Of a stretch of DNA of 64,000 nt, positions 43,858 through 55,964 are shown piece after piece. The DNA is from Cepaea nemoralis (Eukaryota > Mollusca > Gastropoda > Stylommatophora > Helicidae): contig JACEFZ010011112.1 in NCBI GenBank assembly GCA_014155875.1, forward strand, positions 661,001 to 725,000. The letters are read 5' to 3'. Numbering within the stretch: the first letter of the stretch is position 1; each line of letters opens with the position of its first letter. Below the pieces are notes generated by a model. That model had not been told where the DNA came from, did not search any database, and saw only the letters and a list, made by a program, of their open reading frames with translations. Made by a program: the position numbers and the translations under genes.

Positions 43858-44060
43858 TGAAAGCGGCTGGCCGAGTGTCTAGAATGTCAGATTCTCCTAC
43901 GGGAGACCCGGTTTCAAGTCTTCGGTAAGGTGTGGGATTTTTTCTATCAGGGGCAAAAAGAAAACCTTAACCTGCACAGTTCGCGGCGACTGCACTAGCC
44001 AGGTGGCCTTAATTCCTCAGACTCAAGACCACTTCCCTGTCCTACACCACAAGGTACTGT
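43858..44060 (+). repeat. tRNA(Leu/Ser)-like SINE, family E
   Basis: Head GCGGCTGGCCGAGTGTCTAG carries a class II tRNA-like A-box (TGGCCGAGTG), a variable arm and a B-box-like GGTTTCAAGTC. The following unique body with GGTGTGGGATTTTTTCTATC resembles a SINE body. A tRNA pseudogene is the alternative. Confidence 0.55.
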
Positions 44061-44284
44061 AGGCACTAGATGACAGTGACAGATATGAATGTTGTATGTG
44101 GGTGTTGATGTTTTCCCTTGTAGAATATTGTTGTATGTGGGTGTTGATGTTTTCCCTAGTAGGTAATTGTTACATGTGTACTTGCTTCTGTAGGTTTCTG
44201 TTGATTTTTGCCCCTTTTGAACAGTTACAAAGGTATATATAGTTTTATATCAGATATTATTGTATACTTTGAAGTTGATGGGTT

Positions 44285-44580
44285 TAACACTCTCACGCTT
44301 AAAATTTCTCTGCTGACCGTGGTAGGTAATTCATTCTGCACGCAGGTCAGTTGGACTTAAATGTTGAGTTCTCGTCCTTGACTTTGGGATGTAAATTGTA
44401 AGTACCTCAGAAGTCAGAGTGGATTTGCCTGTTGGCAGGAGACACTGGTAACAAGGAAAGTTAATCCACATGCAAAAATAAATTAAATGCACCCCTTAGT
44501 AATTAGCAAGTACTAGTAGTAGTATAGTAGCATGTGTGTGGACAACGCTTCAGTTCAGAGTGAGCAAACAAACAAAATGA
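44285..44580 (+). repeat. SINE family B
   Basis: Contains GTTGAGTTCTCGTCCTTGAC, CAGAGTGGATTTGCCTG and GGACAACGCTTCAGTTC, collinear with other family B copies in the reverse sense. Head partly decayed; about 30 bp of extra sequence near 44485-44520. Confidence 0.75.
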
Positions 44581-45011
44581 CTTATTTGTCTAAACTGTGT
44601 AGAAGTATTTACTGTAGTCTTATATAGCAGTGTCAATATTTTTATTTTATCAGAGTGATGTATTGTATGGGATTATATATATATATTCTATTTATATACA
44701 TTGTACAGCATTAGAAATCTGTTGTAACTGTATTTCAGCTTTTCATGCCACGCTTAATTAAATGCTTTTACAGTTTAGGTACTTGAAGAGCCATTGTTAG
44801 GTGATTAAAAAAGGAACCCATTTCCATGTGACTTTGGAATAGTGGGCCAGTGGTGCTAGGCCTGTATTTTCTAGATCACATAACATTGAATGGGTGATGT
44901 TGTCAGTAAGATGGCTGTCTTACCTTCCAGAAATATCATGAGACTCCAGAAGACAGAGCTGGCAGACAAGTGCACTTGTTACAACTGGGAATGCCTAGTG
45001 TGCAGAGAGGT
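44581..45011. other. Intergenic sequence, nothing recognised
   Basis: No supportable feature. Confidence 0.4.
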
Positions 45012-45310
45012 CGATTGTGATAATGTAACATGACTAGTTACAATGCTACCACAGCTACTGTGATTGTGATAATGTAACGTAACTAGTTACTACGCCACCA
45101 CAGCTGCTATGATTGTGATAATGTAACATAACTAGTCATAACGCCACCACAGCTACTGTGATTGTGATAATGTAACATAACTAGTTACAATGCTACCACA
45201 GCTACTATGATTGTTTTAATGTAACATAACTAGTTACAATGCTACCACAGCTACTATGATTGTTTTAATGTAACATAACTAGTTAAATGCTACCACAGCT
45301 ACTATGATTA
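45012..45310. repeat. 49 bp minisatellite, 6 copies
   Basis: Unit TGATTGTGATAATGTAACAT, AACTAGTTACAATGCTACCA, CAGCTACTA. Spacing of TGATTG is 49 bp (45061, 45110, 45159). Confidence 0.93.
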
Positions 45311-46299
45311 CATAATAGTTATTGTTAAATGTCTTGTGGCTGCTTACATCAGAGCTGCAATATTTGTGTCTTTGAACAACACGTCAAACTTGCTAGCATT
45401 TGTTATCTCGGTGAGCCTTACTGAGTTTTTACACTGAGCATGTTTGAGTTTGTTTCATTTCTGTCAGCTAATAATCCAGTGCTAAATACTGCCGAAGGGT
45501 TGTGAACTGTTAAGTCTTTCACATATATTAGGTCACTGCGTAGTAAGCTGAGAACAACAATTCCATGCCTCACGACCTTTCCTATGCATAAATTTCCCAG
45601 ATAATCCTGACAATGACCCATGCCAATATCAGAGACAGGGTCATCTCTAGAATTTTCAGTAACAATAAACCCATTTTAGCCATTGGAGTGTGAAGTATTA
45701 GGCCCTCATACATTCTGGGTCATGACATATGAGGTTTTCTGGACAGTCCCTTTCCTTAGCACTTTTCCTCTAAGACAATTTTCCCCCCAAAACCCTGAAA
45801 ATGGTCTGGCACCTATATTTAAGAGGCTTGGTTGATCCCAGCGCTGCCCTGGTCAGTGTCCAATCCTTCCACTACATTTGAGTGAACTTTGGCCAACTGC
45901 ATCACAACACCACCAGAACATTTGTCCAGTATACAATCTCCCTTGTTTCTTTAGCTGTTTTCCATTATGAACATTCTGGAAACAGCCAATTTCTTTCAGT
46001 CCATTTTGATGTACATTGATATGTTTTCTTGAAGGTGTTAATTATGAGGGTTATAATATTGTGCAGGGTTAATATTCAACATTAATTGATTACATGTTTT
46101 CACCCATTTAATTGTTCACAGTCTGAGATAATATATAAATATGAATTTACAATCACATGTGAACATAAACAACTTTCAATCAGATTTATATTCCAGCAAG
46201 TGCTGATTTGCTCGTGAAAGTTATTACTAATTTATTTATGACACCATAGACTGAAGTTTTCACATAGATGTAAGAATATTGCTGTTGTGTCATCTGTGA
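45311..46299. other. Intergenic sequence, nothing firmly recognised
   Basis: A segment at 45345-45400 (GCTGCTTACATCAGAGCTGC) resembles the family D SINE sequence at 51085-51110. No coding feature. Confidence 0.35.
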
Positions 46300-46870
46300 A
46301 GATGTTCCTCATTTAACTTGAGAGCTAGTTCCTCATTTAACTTGAGAGCTAGTTCCTCATTTAACTTGAGAGATAGTTCCTCATTTAACTTGAGAGCTAG
46401 TTCACAATTTAATGTGCGAGCTGGTTCTTCATTTAACTTGACAGCTTGTTCCTCATTTAACTTGAGAGCTAGTTCCACATTTAACTTGAGAGCTAGTTCC
46501 TCATTTAACTTTAGAGATAGTTCCTCATTTAACTTTAGCGCTAGTTCCTCATTTAACTTGAGAGCTAGTTCCTCATTTAACTTGAGAGCTAGTTCCTCAT
46601 TTAACTTGAGAGCTAGTTCCTCATTTAACTTGAGAGCTAGTTCCTCATTTAACTTGAGAGCTAGTTCCTCATTTAACTTGAGAGCTAGTTCCTCATTTAA
46701 CTTGAGAGCTAGTTCCTCATTTAACTTGAGAGATAGTTCCTCATTTAACTTGAGAGCTAGTTCACAATTTAATGTGCGAGCTGGTTCTTCATTCAACTTG
46801 ACAGCTTGTTCCTCATTTAACTTGAGAGCTAGTTCCTCATTTAACTTTAGAGCTAATTCACTTTTAATTT
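46300..46870. repeat. 24 bp minisatellite (about 23 copies) with a 360 bp higher-order repeat
   Basis: Unit TCATTTAACTTGAGAGCTAG plus TTCC. A diagnostic variant block (CACAATTTAATGTGCGAGCT, then GGTTCTTCATT and CTTGACAGCTTG) occurs at about 46401 and again 360 bp (15 units) later. Open frames on both strands (LALKLNEE or RASSSFNL repeats) are artefacts of the unit length. Confidence 0.95.
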
Positions 46871-46980
46871 GCGAGCTGATTCCTCGTTTTAACTTGAGAC
46901 TGTGCACTGCAAAGTTTTAAATAAACTGACTGTTTTTGTCATCTTCCATGACTTAAATACAGAAGCCACAAACAATATGT

Positions 46981-47027
46981 TGCACAATTTATTGCCTGGC
47001 ATATTTCGTTGCATCTCGTCAGGTGCA
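46981..47027 (-). ncRNA. Candidate hammerhead ribozyme (copy 2)
   Basis: Same 47-base layout as at 37164-37210: CUGACGAG (47015-47022), GAAA (47004-47007), AUU before the cleavage point (46986-46988). Helix I is UGCAC (47023-47027) with GUGCA (46981-46985), five perfect Watson-Crick pairs. Compared with copy 1 the 5' strand changed U to C opposite a G, so pairing is kept (G-U to G-C). Helix II is again weak beyond G-C. Confidence 0.55.
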
Positions 47028-47391
47028 TACAGCAGAATTATACATCATTTGAAGTGAATAAATGAAGAATACTTAAGCTGAAACAGTTAAAACACATAAT
47101 CACAGATATTGTTCGAATGTGGAACATCTGCTATCACCACGGTAATTTAAAATTTAACACAAACTCTATCTGTTTGCTAACAACTCATTATTTTTTAGCA
47201 ATCATTTATTGTTCGTCGAATACATTACAGTATTTCTTTGTTCACACTGTGCCCATATGTTATGAGGTGTTGATAAATCGACGAGGACAGCGTTTTTTTA
47301 TAGCGTTTTGACTGCACACGGATTTCTGAAGACTCGTTAACTCTCTTTTCCACCCATACTGGTGTGTGTGTGCAGTTACTCAATTTGCTAA

Positions 47392-47709
47392 TTAGCTTTT
47401 TGCTCTACCTATGTAAATCGCTGGGCACTCATACGGAAATTTATAAATGTAGTTTGATTTGGTGTCCTGAGACAATGATTCCTTTACAGATGAAGTAGGT
47501 AGCAGGCTGGTTTTATATTTGATCACTGGTTCAGCAGCAAAATATGTTTGGTTTACAGCTGTTTTAAGTCGATCATGTATTTGTTTCATTACTAGTCCCC
47601 TGAAAGGATCAGCTGAAGAAACACTTGAAGTTTGGGAACCAATGATTTGAACAATACCTGTGACCATGTGTTTTAATTGTTTCAGCTGAAGTATTATAAA
47701 TTTATTCAC
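47392..47709 (-). pseudogene. Penelope-like RT tail and GIY-YIG endonuclease start
   Basis: Minus frame reads RGLVMKQIHDRLKTAVNQTY, FAAEPVIKYKTSLLPTSSVK and SNYIYKFPYECPAIYIGRAK. The final block is the GIY-YIG motif region (here IYIGR following a short Y-I-x-F-x-C-like strand), preceded by the basic linker common in Penelope-like elements. The open frame ends shortly after, so it is a fragment. Confidence 0.7.
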
Positions 47710-47770
47710 TTCATATGATATATAACTCTGGCAATAAATCGTGCAACATATTGTTTGTGACTTCTGTGTT

Positions 47771-48635
47771 TACATTCACTAAGGGAATACATTGTTTCAA
47801 ATTCCATGACTTAATTAATGTCTTGGCTTTGCCAGTGAAAGACATTGCAATGGATACTTTTATATTAATGTGGTAAAACTATTGTTTTTATGACAGTTAA
47901 AAGCCATGCACATATAGACTTATAATTGAACCTGGTGTCTAGGTTCATAGTTGACAGGGATCTACATCCCTTGATTGTACTCTTCTGTGAACAGATAACT
48001 ATTTTGTAGAAAAATACATATGAAATCCCCTTTATTGATTGATTAATTGACTGATTATTCAGTTATAATCTATTCATTGACTCAGGGCATACCCACTCTA
48101 GCTGTTAGCATGTAGTTTTAAAAAAAAATAAATCACAGTAAAATCTGACCACTGCTGTTAAAAACTCTTGTTGCTTTGTCCCAAGAGCTGGAAAATTTAT
48201 ATTTAATGAAGTCTTCTATAGGAATGACTGTCACAGAGTAGTAACACATTCACAGATTGTAGGTGATATCAAGAGTTTGGTATCTAATGGATGTCTCTCT
48301 ACTTCAAGTTCAACTTGTAAAGTGGCATGTCTGTGTATGTTTTTTTTTTTTTGAGCCTAGTTATATGTCTTATCCATATTCCAGGCATTTCTGCTTTATA
48401 ATATATGTGTTTAGTGTAGAGGCAGGAGAAAGTGTTAATCTTTATGTTGTATCACCTTCAAAGAATTAGGACAATGAAACCAAACAAATTTAATTTGACA
48501 CTGAACTTGCAGATTTGCATGCTTGTGTTTTAATCAGAAGAATCCATGGTAGCCTACTGGTTAGTATACTAGCTTATCCATACATTGATCCAGTGTTCAC
48601 TTCCAATTAATTTAGAATTATGTTTCCCCTGGGAA
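47771..48635. other. Intergenic sequence, nothing recognised
   Basis: No supportable gene. A SINE-like head (GGTAGCCTACTGGTTAGTAT) may lie at 48549, with a poor A-box. Confidence 0.35.
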
Positions 48636-48780
48636 GGTTAACCCGGTCAACAAATGCCCGCAGAAGTCGGATGTGCCTGCCTAACGGCGCAAGAACGCAG
48701 CTCTGCTGTAAACAGGCACAACGCAATCACATCAAAAACAAAAAAAAACTCCGGATGAACGCAGAAGAAGAAGGAGAAGA
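48636..48780 (+). repeat. SINE-like repeat, family D
   Basis: Contains TTAACCCGGTCAACAAATGC, AGCTCTGCTGTAAACAGGCA and an A-run. The reverse occurs at 51050-51180 (TGCCTGTTTACAGCAGAGCT and TGTTGACCGGGTTTCC), so it is a dispersed family. Confidence 0.65.
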
Positions 48781-48859
48781 ATTATGTTTCTGACTAGTAG
48801 TCCTGGATATTAAGAATCGTTGACACAATTTCAGCAAACAAATTAAAGTAACATTTTTG

Positions 48860-49300
48860 TGAACATGCAGTTTTTCCTAAGACAACATACAGATTTAGTA
48901 GTGGACCAATTTGCAATCACTAAAGCTGGAAATCAGGGTTTTGAACTAAAATGTAACAGAAAAATCCTTAGAATATTGTGGTGCAAGAAGAAGAAGAATT
49001 CTGACAATCTACAAGATATAAACATGGAAGACAACAGGCTCATATACAGCAGCATGTTTCTGACACTTCAATACTATCGCTGCATGAAATGTTACAGTGA
49101 CTTGGGGAGAATAGCGTTCATGGAATATAAGGCAGAGGTCGGTCAGCACAAAGATGGACACAGGACGTTTCACAGACCTTCAGCATGAAAATACATGAGG
49201 CTGGAGAACTGGCCAAGAATCCAGTCTTTTGGGCGGGCTGTGATGAGAGTCGCAGTCTGCAGAGGACCTGTTACACAATGATGATGATGATAATGATGAT
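48860..49300 (+). pseudogene. LINE C-terminal fragment
   Basis: Plus frame from 48859 gives CNRKILRILWCKKKKNSDN, then LQDINMEDNRLIYSSMFLTL, QYYRCMKCYSDLGRIAFMEY, and after a stop RLENWPRIQSFGRAVMRVAV, CRGPVT, with an (ATG)n tail. It matches the end of the LINE at 55120-55425. Confidence 0.75.
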
Positions 49301-49689
49301 GAGTACAGGCCTGAGACTGGCCTATTCCTGTACACTGTGTACCAGAGATTCATAAGAGGAAGTAAAGGTGGCCATTTTTAGACTGACCTAATCACCCCCA
49401 TACAACTTTCATTCACTGTAACTATGGGCAAACACCATATTTGCAATTGGCCTTACTAGTATATGAACTTTTTTTTATCAGAAAATTATAAACATTGCAT
49501 ATGATGAAATCCGTAAGATCAGTGCTTCTTATCCATGAGTTTGCTATGGACTCCTTTTGACCTAATGTTGAAGCTTAAAGATCTCTCTCACAATAAATAT
49601 TTCATGTCAATGTGGGCAATAAAGATGTGATTATGTATGATCTGGTGGTAGGGTGGATAACAGCTGTACTGTACAGGTAAATAGAAAAT

Positions 49690-49945
49690 GTAAGGGACCC
49701 CTTTTCACGCCTTGAGTCCTTTTAGGTAAAAGGTGCTAGCTCCATTTTGAATAGACCAATCGGCACTCAATGGGTGTGTGGGCAATACCACAGAGGCTGT
49801 CTTTTGCTTTCCAGACCAACTCTTGGTAGCCATTGTATACTGGGTTCACCCTGGGAGACTTGTGTGCCCACCTTAGGGGGGATTTGAACACACGACTACT
49901 GGGCTGGCAGGCAATCCTGCTAGCCGTGGTGCTACTGCAGCTCTC
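49690..49945 (-). repeat. tRNA-derived SINE, family A
   Basis: Minus strand has the head AGTAGCACCACGGCTAGCAG, a B-box GTTCAAATCCCC, and the body with AGAGTTGGTCTGG-like and ATTGGTCTATTCAAAATGG. Boundaries are approximate. Confidence 0.75.
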
Positions 49946-50214
49946 CAAGTAACAGTTCATCAAGTAAAGTTGTATTTTAAGACGTCTGCGACATATGTCA
50001 TATAATGATGAAACATCTGATATATCAGTTCATGATAGAACTAGCTGCTGTTATTGTTATTTTAGATGTGTTACTTACATTCACATTTCAGAAGAATATT
50101 AACTGTCAGAGAAACCAAAATCAGATGTCAAAAAGCAAGTGCACTTACATATCAACTATATTACCCTTACTGAAATATCCAAATATTATATACCAGTGTC
50201 CGCAAGATGACAGA

Positions 50215-50610
50215 TAGCATAGACACGGCGTGTCTATGCTACCAATGTCAAACTTGGACATTATCCAAATCATACATTTGCAAAATCAACATCTTTGAGA
50301 AAAGCTGCCAGCTTAACTTTCTGTGACCGAATAAGAAAGGATGTTGTCAAGCAGACAGTGGAATCAACACCCTGGCCATATATATTGAAAAGGCAGAAGA
50401 TCAAATGGTTTTGCCATCTCGTTAGAATGCAACACATTCAACTGCCAGCACTGGCGCTACATCAAAAGAAGATCTGATCATTCAATAAGAGGATGCCTGA
50501 GAAGAAAATAGATTGACTACAGGAAAGACATTGTACAATCACACGAAATGACACTATCCAGTGTCACCTTTAGGTCACTGAAACGTCAACTATTCTTCCC
50601 CATCACGCTT
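50215..50610 (+). pseudogene. LINE C-terminal fragment
   Basis: Plus strand: CDRIRKDVVKQTVESTPWPY, ILKRQKIKWFCHLVRMQHIQ, LPALALHQKKI and, after shifts, RGCLRRK. The counterpart on the minus strand at 39289-39534 has KWFGHLVRIQHHQLPALALH. The Gly of the FGHL motif is replaced by Cys. Confidence 0.75.
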
Positions 50611-50944
50611 TACGGCAAAAGTGGAAGATGATGATGATTAAACGTCAGTCTGAGGTTTATGCACTATGAAGATGAAACTTCTCCCTGCACCTCATAATCA
50701 CCTTTTCATAATCAAGCCTTTTCATTAACATATCTGTACTCTTGGCTACAAACCTCTCTTCTAGATGGATACTGTCAATTCATCTGTTGATATTTACAAG
50801 CTGACATCACATTGCGTTACTTGGTTACTCAAGCAGTGTGTTTGCCTGTTCATTAACTTGCATTTTGTAGACTGATGTTCCTGTTCATGGTGTTTTTTTA
50901 AAGTTTTTAGATTGATGTTTCACTTGTTGCAACTGGACACTTCA

Positions 50945-51040
50945 TTTTCTTCTTCTTCTTCTTCTTCTTCTTCTTCTTCTTCTTCTTCTTCTTCTTCTTC
51001 TTCTTCTTTTTCTTTTTCTTCTTCTTCTTCTGCTTCTGCG
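50945..51040. repeat. (TTC)n microsatellite
   Basis: About 65 bp pure TTC followed by interrupted repeats. It continues directly into the family D SINE, so it is probably its tail in reverse. Confidence 0.95.
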
Positions 51041-51049
51041 TTCGTCCAG

Positions 51050-51180
51050 AATGTTGTTTTAAACGTAATAATTTCATTGTGCCTGTTTACAGCAGAGCTG
51101 CAATACTTGCACCTTTCGGCCGACGCAATCGACTTCTTCAGGCATTTGTTGACCGGGTTTCCTTCCCGGGTCTTTTAGTC
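51050..51180 (-). repeat. SINE-like repeat, family D
   Basis: Reverse of the copy at 48636-48780, sharing TGTTTACAGCAGAGCTG and GTTGACCGGG. The adjacent (TTC)n corresponds to the GAAGAAGAAG tail of the other copy. Confidence 0.65.
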
Positions 51181-51304
51181 TGTTTCAGTGGTTTCCAAAA
51201 TTGACTGGTGCCACCTTTATGGGCAGAAATGGAAAGTCCCAGGTCGCATTAATATTTTAATTTGCCAACGACTTAACACTGGGGAAAGTTTTTTTTTTTT
51301 TTTA

Positions 51305-51510
51305 GCATATCCTTTACAGGACTTAGCTGTCAACACCAGCATCTTTCAGCTGTATGTTGATCTCTTGGCAAGATTACGCTCAGTAGTTTGCCATTGCTTT
51401 CTGAGCGGCCGGCTCAGTATCCCGCAAGTCACGAGCGGGGGTCGAACCACCTCAGCTCTCGCTCCGCTACGAGACTGCGTGACAAACGGGATTACAGAGA
51501 GAAAGTGTTG
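51305..51510 (-). repeat. SINE, family C
   Basis: Plus strand reads AGCATATCCTTTACAGGACT, GATTACGCTCAGTAGTTTGC and CATTGCTTTCTGAGCGGCC, the reverse of the family C core. Confidence 0.8.
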
Positions 51511-54500
51511 TAACCTGGGGAAAGTAGTGTGTTTTTATGGGTGTGTATCCTCCGAGGAAAGGAATTGACAGAAAAGTTTGAAGATCACTTATCTAATTTA
51601 TAGGTGTGGAATGTGCACTACCAAATTAGCTTACTCGTGTATATTTATATATACCTTTATTTGTTAAGTAAGAGAAAAATCTGTTCGGACACGTTTGATA
51701 ACAATGTCGTTACACCATTCCTTATTCCTCGTTCTTATAGTTATACCTGGGTAAATAGTTTAACCATGTGGAGGCATGAAAGATCAGATACAGTACACTC
51801 TTCATATCTTGTTCTTGATGCACCTTTTTTCACCATTGTAGACCATATTCTGTCACCATCTCAAACCAAGCACGCCCCCCCCCCCCTCTCATGTTATGTA
51901 TGTTCCTCAATTACCACTGTTACCATTAGCCATTAGCATCCATTATTCTCAGCAGCCACATAGAGATCAACAGTCTTCTTCTTTTCTTGAACAATGATTC
52001 ATAATTTTCCCCATTTAGTTTCCTTGGTTTTCATTTCAGTTGTTTAATTCTGTAATTGATTCATTCTGTAATATTCTTCGTGTGTCTATTTTCTCATCAG
52101 TTCATGGTCCACCGCAACCATACTCGATTCCACCATTACCCCCTACCCCGTTCAACCTCAAGGAGAAGTTATATTAGGGCCTATCCCTGGCTCAGTTAAT
52201 AATCTCGTGACCGAGTCAGCCACAAATAGCGGCTGCCCACGGTTTCACCAACACAGGATATTAATTTGAAGGTTATTATTGTCCACATGGGATGATGGCC
52301 CGCAACTGTACAAGAAGCTCAGTTTATATAGGCTGTCATATGTGTTTTCTGCCCCCCCCCCCCCCCCCCCCCATTCCATCTTATAAGTACAGGACAAGTT
52401 TACACGCACGCCATTGGCGCAATCGGCTTTATGATAGACCCATATTTATGTAGATGTGGTCGTGTGACCCGCCGGCCAACTTGACTTCATTCTACATCTC
52501 CATTCCATCGCATCCTCGGTCCACAATTTGAACTGCATGCTTATATACTTTTGTTGGTTTTAAAATGATTACATTATTTCCAGTAATCCGCATTGTTGTC
52601 AACAGCAGATTTATATTCATGGGATGAAACAAATATTGTGGTTGTGAAGAACTACTGAGCAGTTGCATCCGCACACATGGGATCTGTCGGAACTAGACTG
52701 TAGATAGACAGCATGTGGGGAGTCAATGGAAATTTTGCTCAATCTTTCTATTCAGACTTTTGGAATACAGTGCATCACAGTAATATCCCTTTTTAGGCAT
52801 AATTAGAGGGTTTAACATTAAGTAGAAGCAATGGAGCTACTATAATTGCCCGGATGAGCCAGTTAGCATTCTGGCGACGAAGCAGCAAGCGTTCCATGAC
52901 AAATGGCCTGAATAAAGAAGACACTGGAGGCAGAAATAAAGAAAGGACGAGGCATTAATCCTGGCAACTTGGCTGCATGCAGATCAGAGTGCCAATAAGA
53001 AGAAGGAAGAAGATTAAATGAAAAATGGTCATATACAAAGAGATGCAAATCTTTAAATAATTTATTGATGAGATTCTGTAAATCTTGACCTTGCTAGTGG
53101 CATACTAGTGACTGCATTTGTGATCAGTTTCAGAAGTGAAGATTTATAATCAACTACCTAATTGTCCTGTTAAATTCCCGAGAGGAGACTGGACTCAACA
53201 AGCACATCTTTAAACTTATCATCTGTTGGGATTATTGACTGACTTTGGTCTACACTCCTCTCTTCTGTCTTCCCTTCCATATATCTATTTCTTTCACTCT
53301 CTCTATTATTCCCTCAACACATACTCCGACACCAGTTCCTTTCAACGATAAGATAAAAGATTTATTAATAAAAACTATGTCTGGTGTATGTATGGATATT
53401 GTCTATGTAGTTGGTATGTTCTTCTAGTGTGTCTGCCAGATAAGATGTTGATAGATAGTCTCCGTGGCTTCTCTCGTCTCTTCTCTCAGCTAGAGTACAG
53501 GACATGACATAGATACAACAGAACGGTCTCACCCTGACAGCTCCGTCTGCTTGAGTCTGTAGATATATCCGTTTTTTGTAATGAAAAAATGTTCACCACT
53601 GTATGAATGTATTTAACCCGATCACCATATGCTGTCAGCGTAACTTGAATGGTCTTTATTATCTTATAGCGTTCTTAATTCCATCTTGGAAAAACACATC
53701 GAGTTTCTAGTGTTCTCTATTTTTGTCCTGTAACAGTTCTACACTGGATAGTTCTTAATTGATATAGGCACTTTGTATGCACCTTGCAACTCTTCGATAC
53801 TGAGTTCATTGGGTTTTTCTATTAGTTTAAATGATCTCTATTTTCCGTTCTCTGTCCTCCTTACTTCTTACGATGACAATTAGTTTCTTTCCTTTCTTAT
53901 GCACAAGTGTTGTGCTTTATTACTTTAAAGTGCTTTCTTGTGGGTTATCAACACTGGGTGATCTTGATCACAGCCATCTGTGTTATCTCTTAGTTGATAA
54001 GTCCCGCACTGGTATGGAAACCTGTGTGATATACATTTAATAATGAGATCTGTGTCTGCTTCCTCTTCCCTCCTATGTGAGTGTCTTTTCCTCCAGCCGA
54101 AATGAAAAGGCTTCCGAAAAAACCCACTCTGACATAGGATAGAAGATTCACCTAACGTCTATACTATTCCTACTAATAGAAAGCAATGTTAAATGCACTT
54201 CACGCACGTCTATATTCATATGCTAAACTATACTCTAATATACCTTATTTAGGCATCTATGTTCCTGGAATCGAAAAACACTTAGCGAATAACACACTAG
54301 TATCCCCTCTTTCCATCATTAGGGACGTGTATTTCTATTCCCACTCAAGAACATATCTCCTTCAGTTCAGTTTGGAACACACACTAAAAAAACACAAAGA
54401 CGTAGCCACTCTTTTATAGGTCATCTTTGCCGCATAGTCCTTGACATTGCTGGACACCTCACATCCAGACTTCATTATCACAGTTAGTGGAAAATTACAG

Positions 54501-55119
54501 ATCTGAAACTTTTCCGTTATTCATACGTTCAGACTGCAATATGCTATCCAATAATACTCTCTGCTTTTGTCGCAAACCAATTTTTCCACTCGACAGTTTA
54601 CCTGTGCGGTTAGCCGGCCCCTTCTGTGTCTTGACCCACAAACACATGCGCCTGGTCACTCCGTTGTTGTTCACTCTTACTGCCTCGTTGGTTAACCCTT
54701 CTTCCACCTGGTCAGTCGGTGTATACAGTCGTCCATCTGGGAATCGTTAACTCTCAGTATTTCACGACACTAATTGAAGCAAAACTTGGACGCACTCTAA
54801 AAACAAATCTGCTCTGATTGTTTTCAGAATATAGTTGGATGGAGGGGGAAAGACATGGATATCTTTTTTGATGATTTTTGTTGTTATTAATTGTTACTAT
54901 GTTAGTGAATACATTTTTGTTTATTAATTTCACAAGTTTATATATCTAGACATGTTGTCTTGGTTTATTTTGGACATACTGGAAATAAAATCGGCTGCTT
55001 AAAGAAGGTGTTGGTTTGTTCCCTTTATTGCATTTAGTTTTATTCTGTAAATCATGACTTATCATCTGCGTTTCCAGTGTTGTAATATGGAATATTTAAT
55101 ATTATAGGAACATTTTTAG
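51511..55119. other. 3.6 kb without recognisable genes
   Basis: Short open frames exist on both strands (for example plus 51604-51936 and plus 54487-54750), but none matches a family I know. Poly-C tracts occur at about 51872-51887 and 52353-52372. No SINE head or LINE motif was recognised. Confidence 0.4.
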
Positions 55120-55425
55120 AATATCTTATTCAAGAAGTACTGATGTCATGTCAGATCTGAACATTTACGAAACCAGGCTTATCAACAGCATCGTGTCTGA
55201 CAAACTGGCATACTTGAGCCATGTTGAAAGTTAAGAGTGGTTTAGTCACAAGGCAATTGGGGCATCATTCCTAAGGGAAGAGGCTAGGGTCGACCAGCAG
55301 GGATGAGGACACTGGATGTTACAAAAACATGGGCATGAACATTTATGAATTAGGGAACTGGCCAATATCTAGAGCCTTTCCGATGGGTTGTGATAAGAAC
55401 GACGTTCTGCAGCGTGATGATGATA
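55120..55425 (+). pseudogene. LINE C-terminal fragment
   Basis: In shifting plus frames: LNIYETRLINSIVSDKLAYL, SHVES, FLREEARVDQQ and NIYELGNWPISRAFPMGCDK, then a (GAT)n tail. It aligns block by block with 48940-49290. Confidence 0.65.
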
Positions 55426-55964
55426 GTTTATAGAGGATCAGAATAAAGAATGAATGCGAACAGCTGTGTTAGCGTCGATCCACTGCTGCTGAAATGAAGC
55501 CCAACAAGTTAAGGTGGTTTGGCCGCGTTGAAACGAAGAGTTCATTACAGAGAAGACAAAGAAAGCTTGTATTGGGCAAAACCAACGTTGAAGTAACAAG
55601 AGGAGGGGTGTCCAGAACGAATATGTAAAAAACGCAAACTATGTTTTCTTCTTCTTTATAAATTCTAGAAAGTGACGGTTTCTTTGTCCGTTCAAAGCTC
55701 TAATCTGCGATTTTTGCGCCTTTTAGGCGTTGATTTCAACTTCAGCATTGAAGTGACTTGCATTTCCTCTTCGATTCAAGCTCTCCCTTTTGAAGACGAG
55801 TAATAAGAACACTCAGAAAGAAACTGAAAGAAGAAAACAGCCATAAAATACATAGAAGAAAGAATATTCCACACGCAGCACCTGTACCCAAGCATATACA
55901 GACGATCCAATAAAAAACGTAAATAGAAAAATGGGTTGATAGGATTCTTCTGCTTCTAAAAAAA

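Larger units (their letters stand above)
46960..47770 (-). mobile_element. Penelope-like element fragment with inverted terminal segments
   Basis: A minus-strand RT/endonuclease piece lies between a terminal repeat at 46960-47040 and an inverted, shorter copy of it at about 47729-47770 (GGCAATAAATCGTGCAACAT, ATTGTTTGTGACTTC). Terminal repeats in mixed orientation are usual for Penelope-like elements, whose pseudo-LTRs can be direct or inverted. The RT catalytic part is missing. Confidence 0.7.

Noticed and set aside
43858..43925. Functional tRNA-Leu gene
   Set aside because: The B-box has an extra base and the acceptor stem could not be closed; better explained as a SINE head.
46290..46920. 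LALKLNEE-type 205-codon frame as a coiled-coil protein
   Set aside because: 24 bp minisatellite; the opposite strand is equally open (200 codons).
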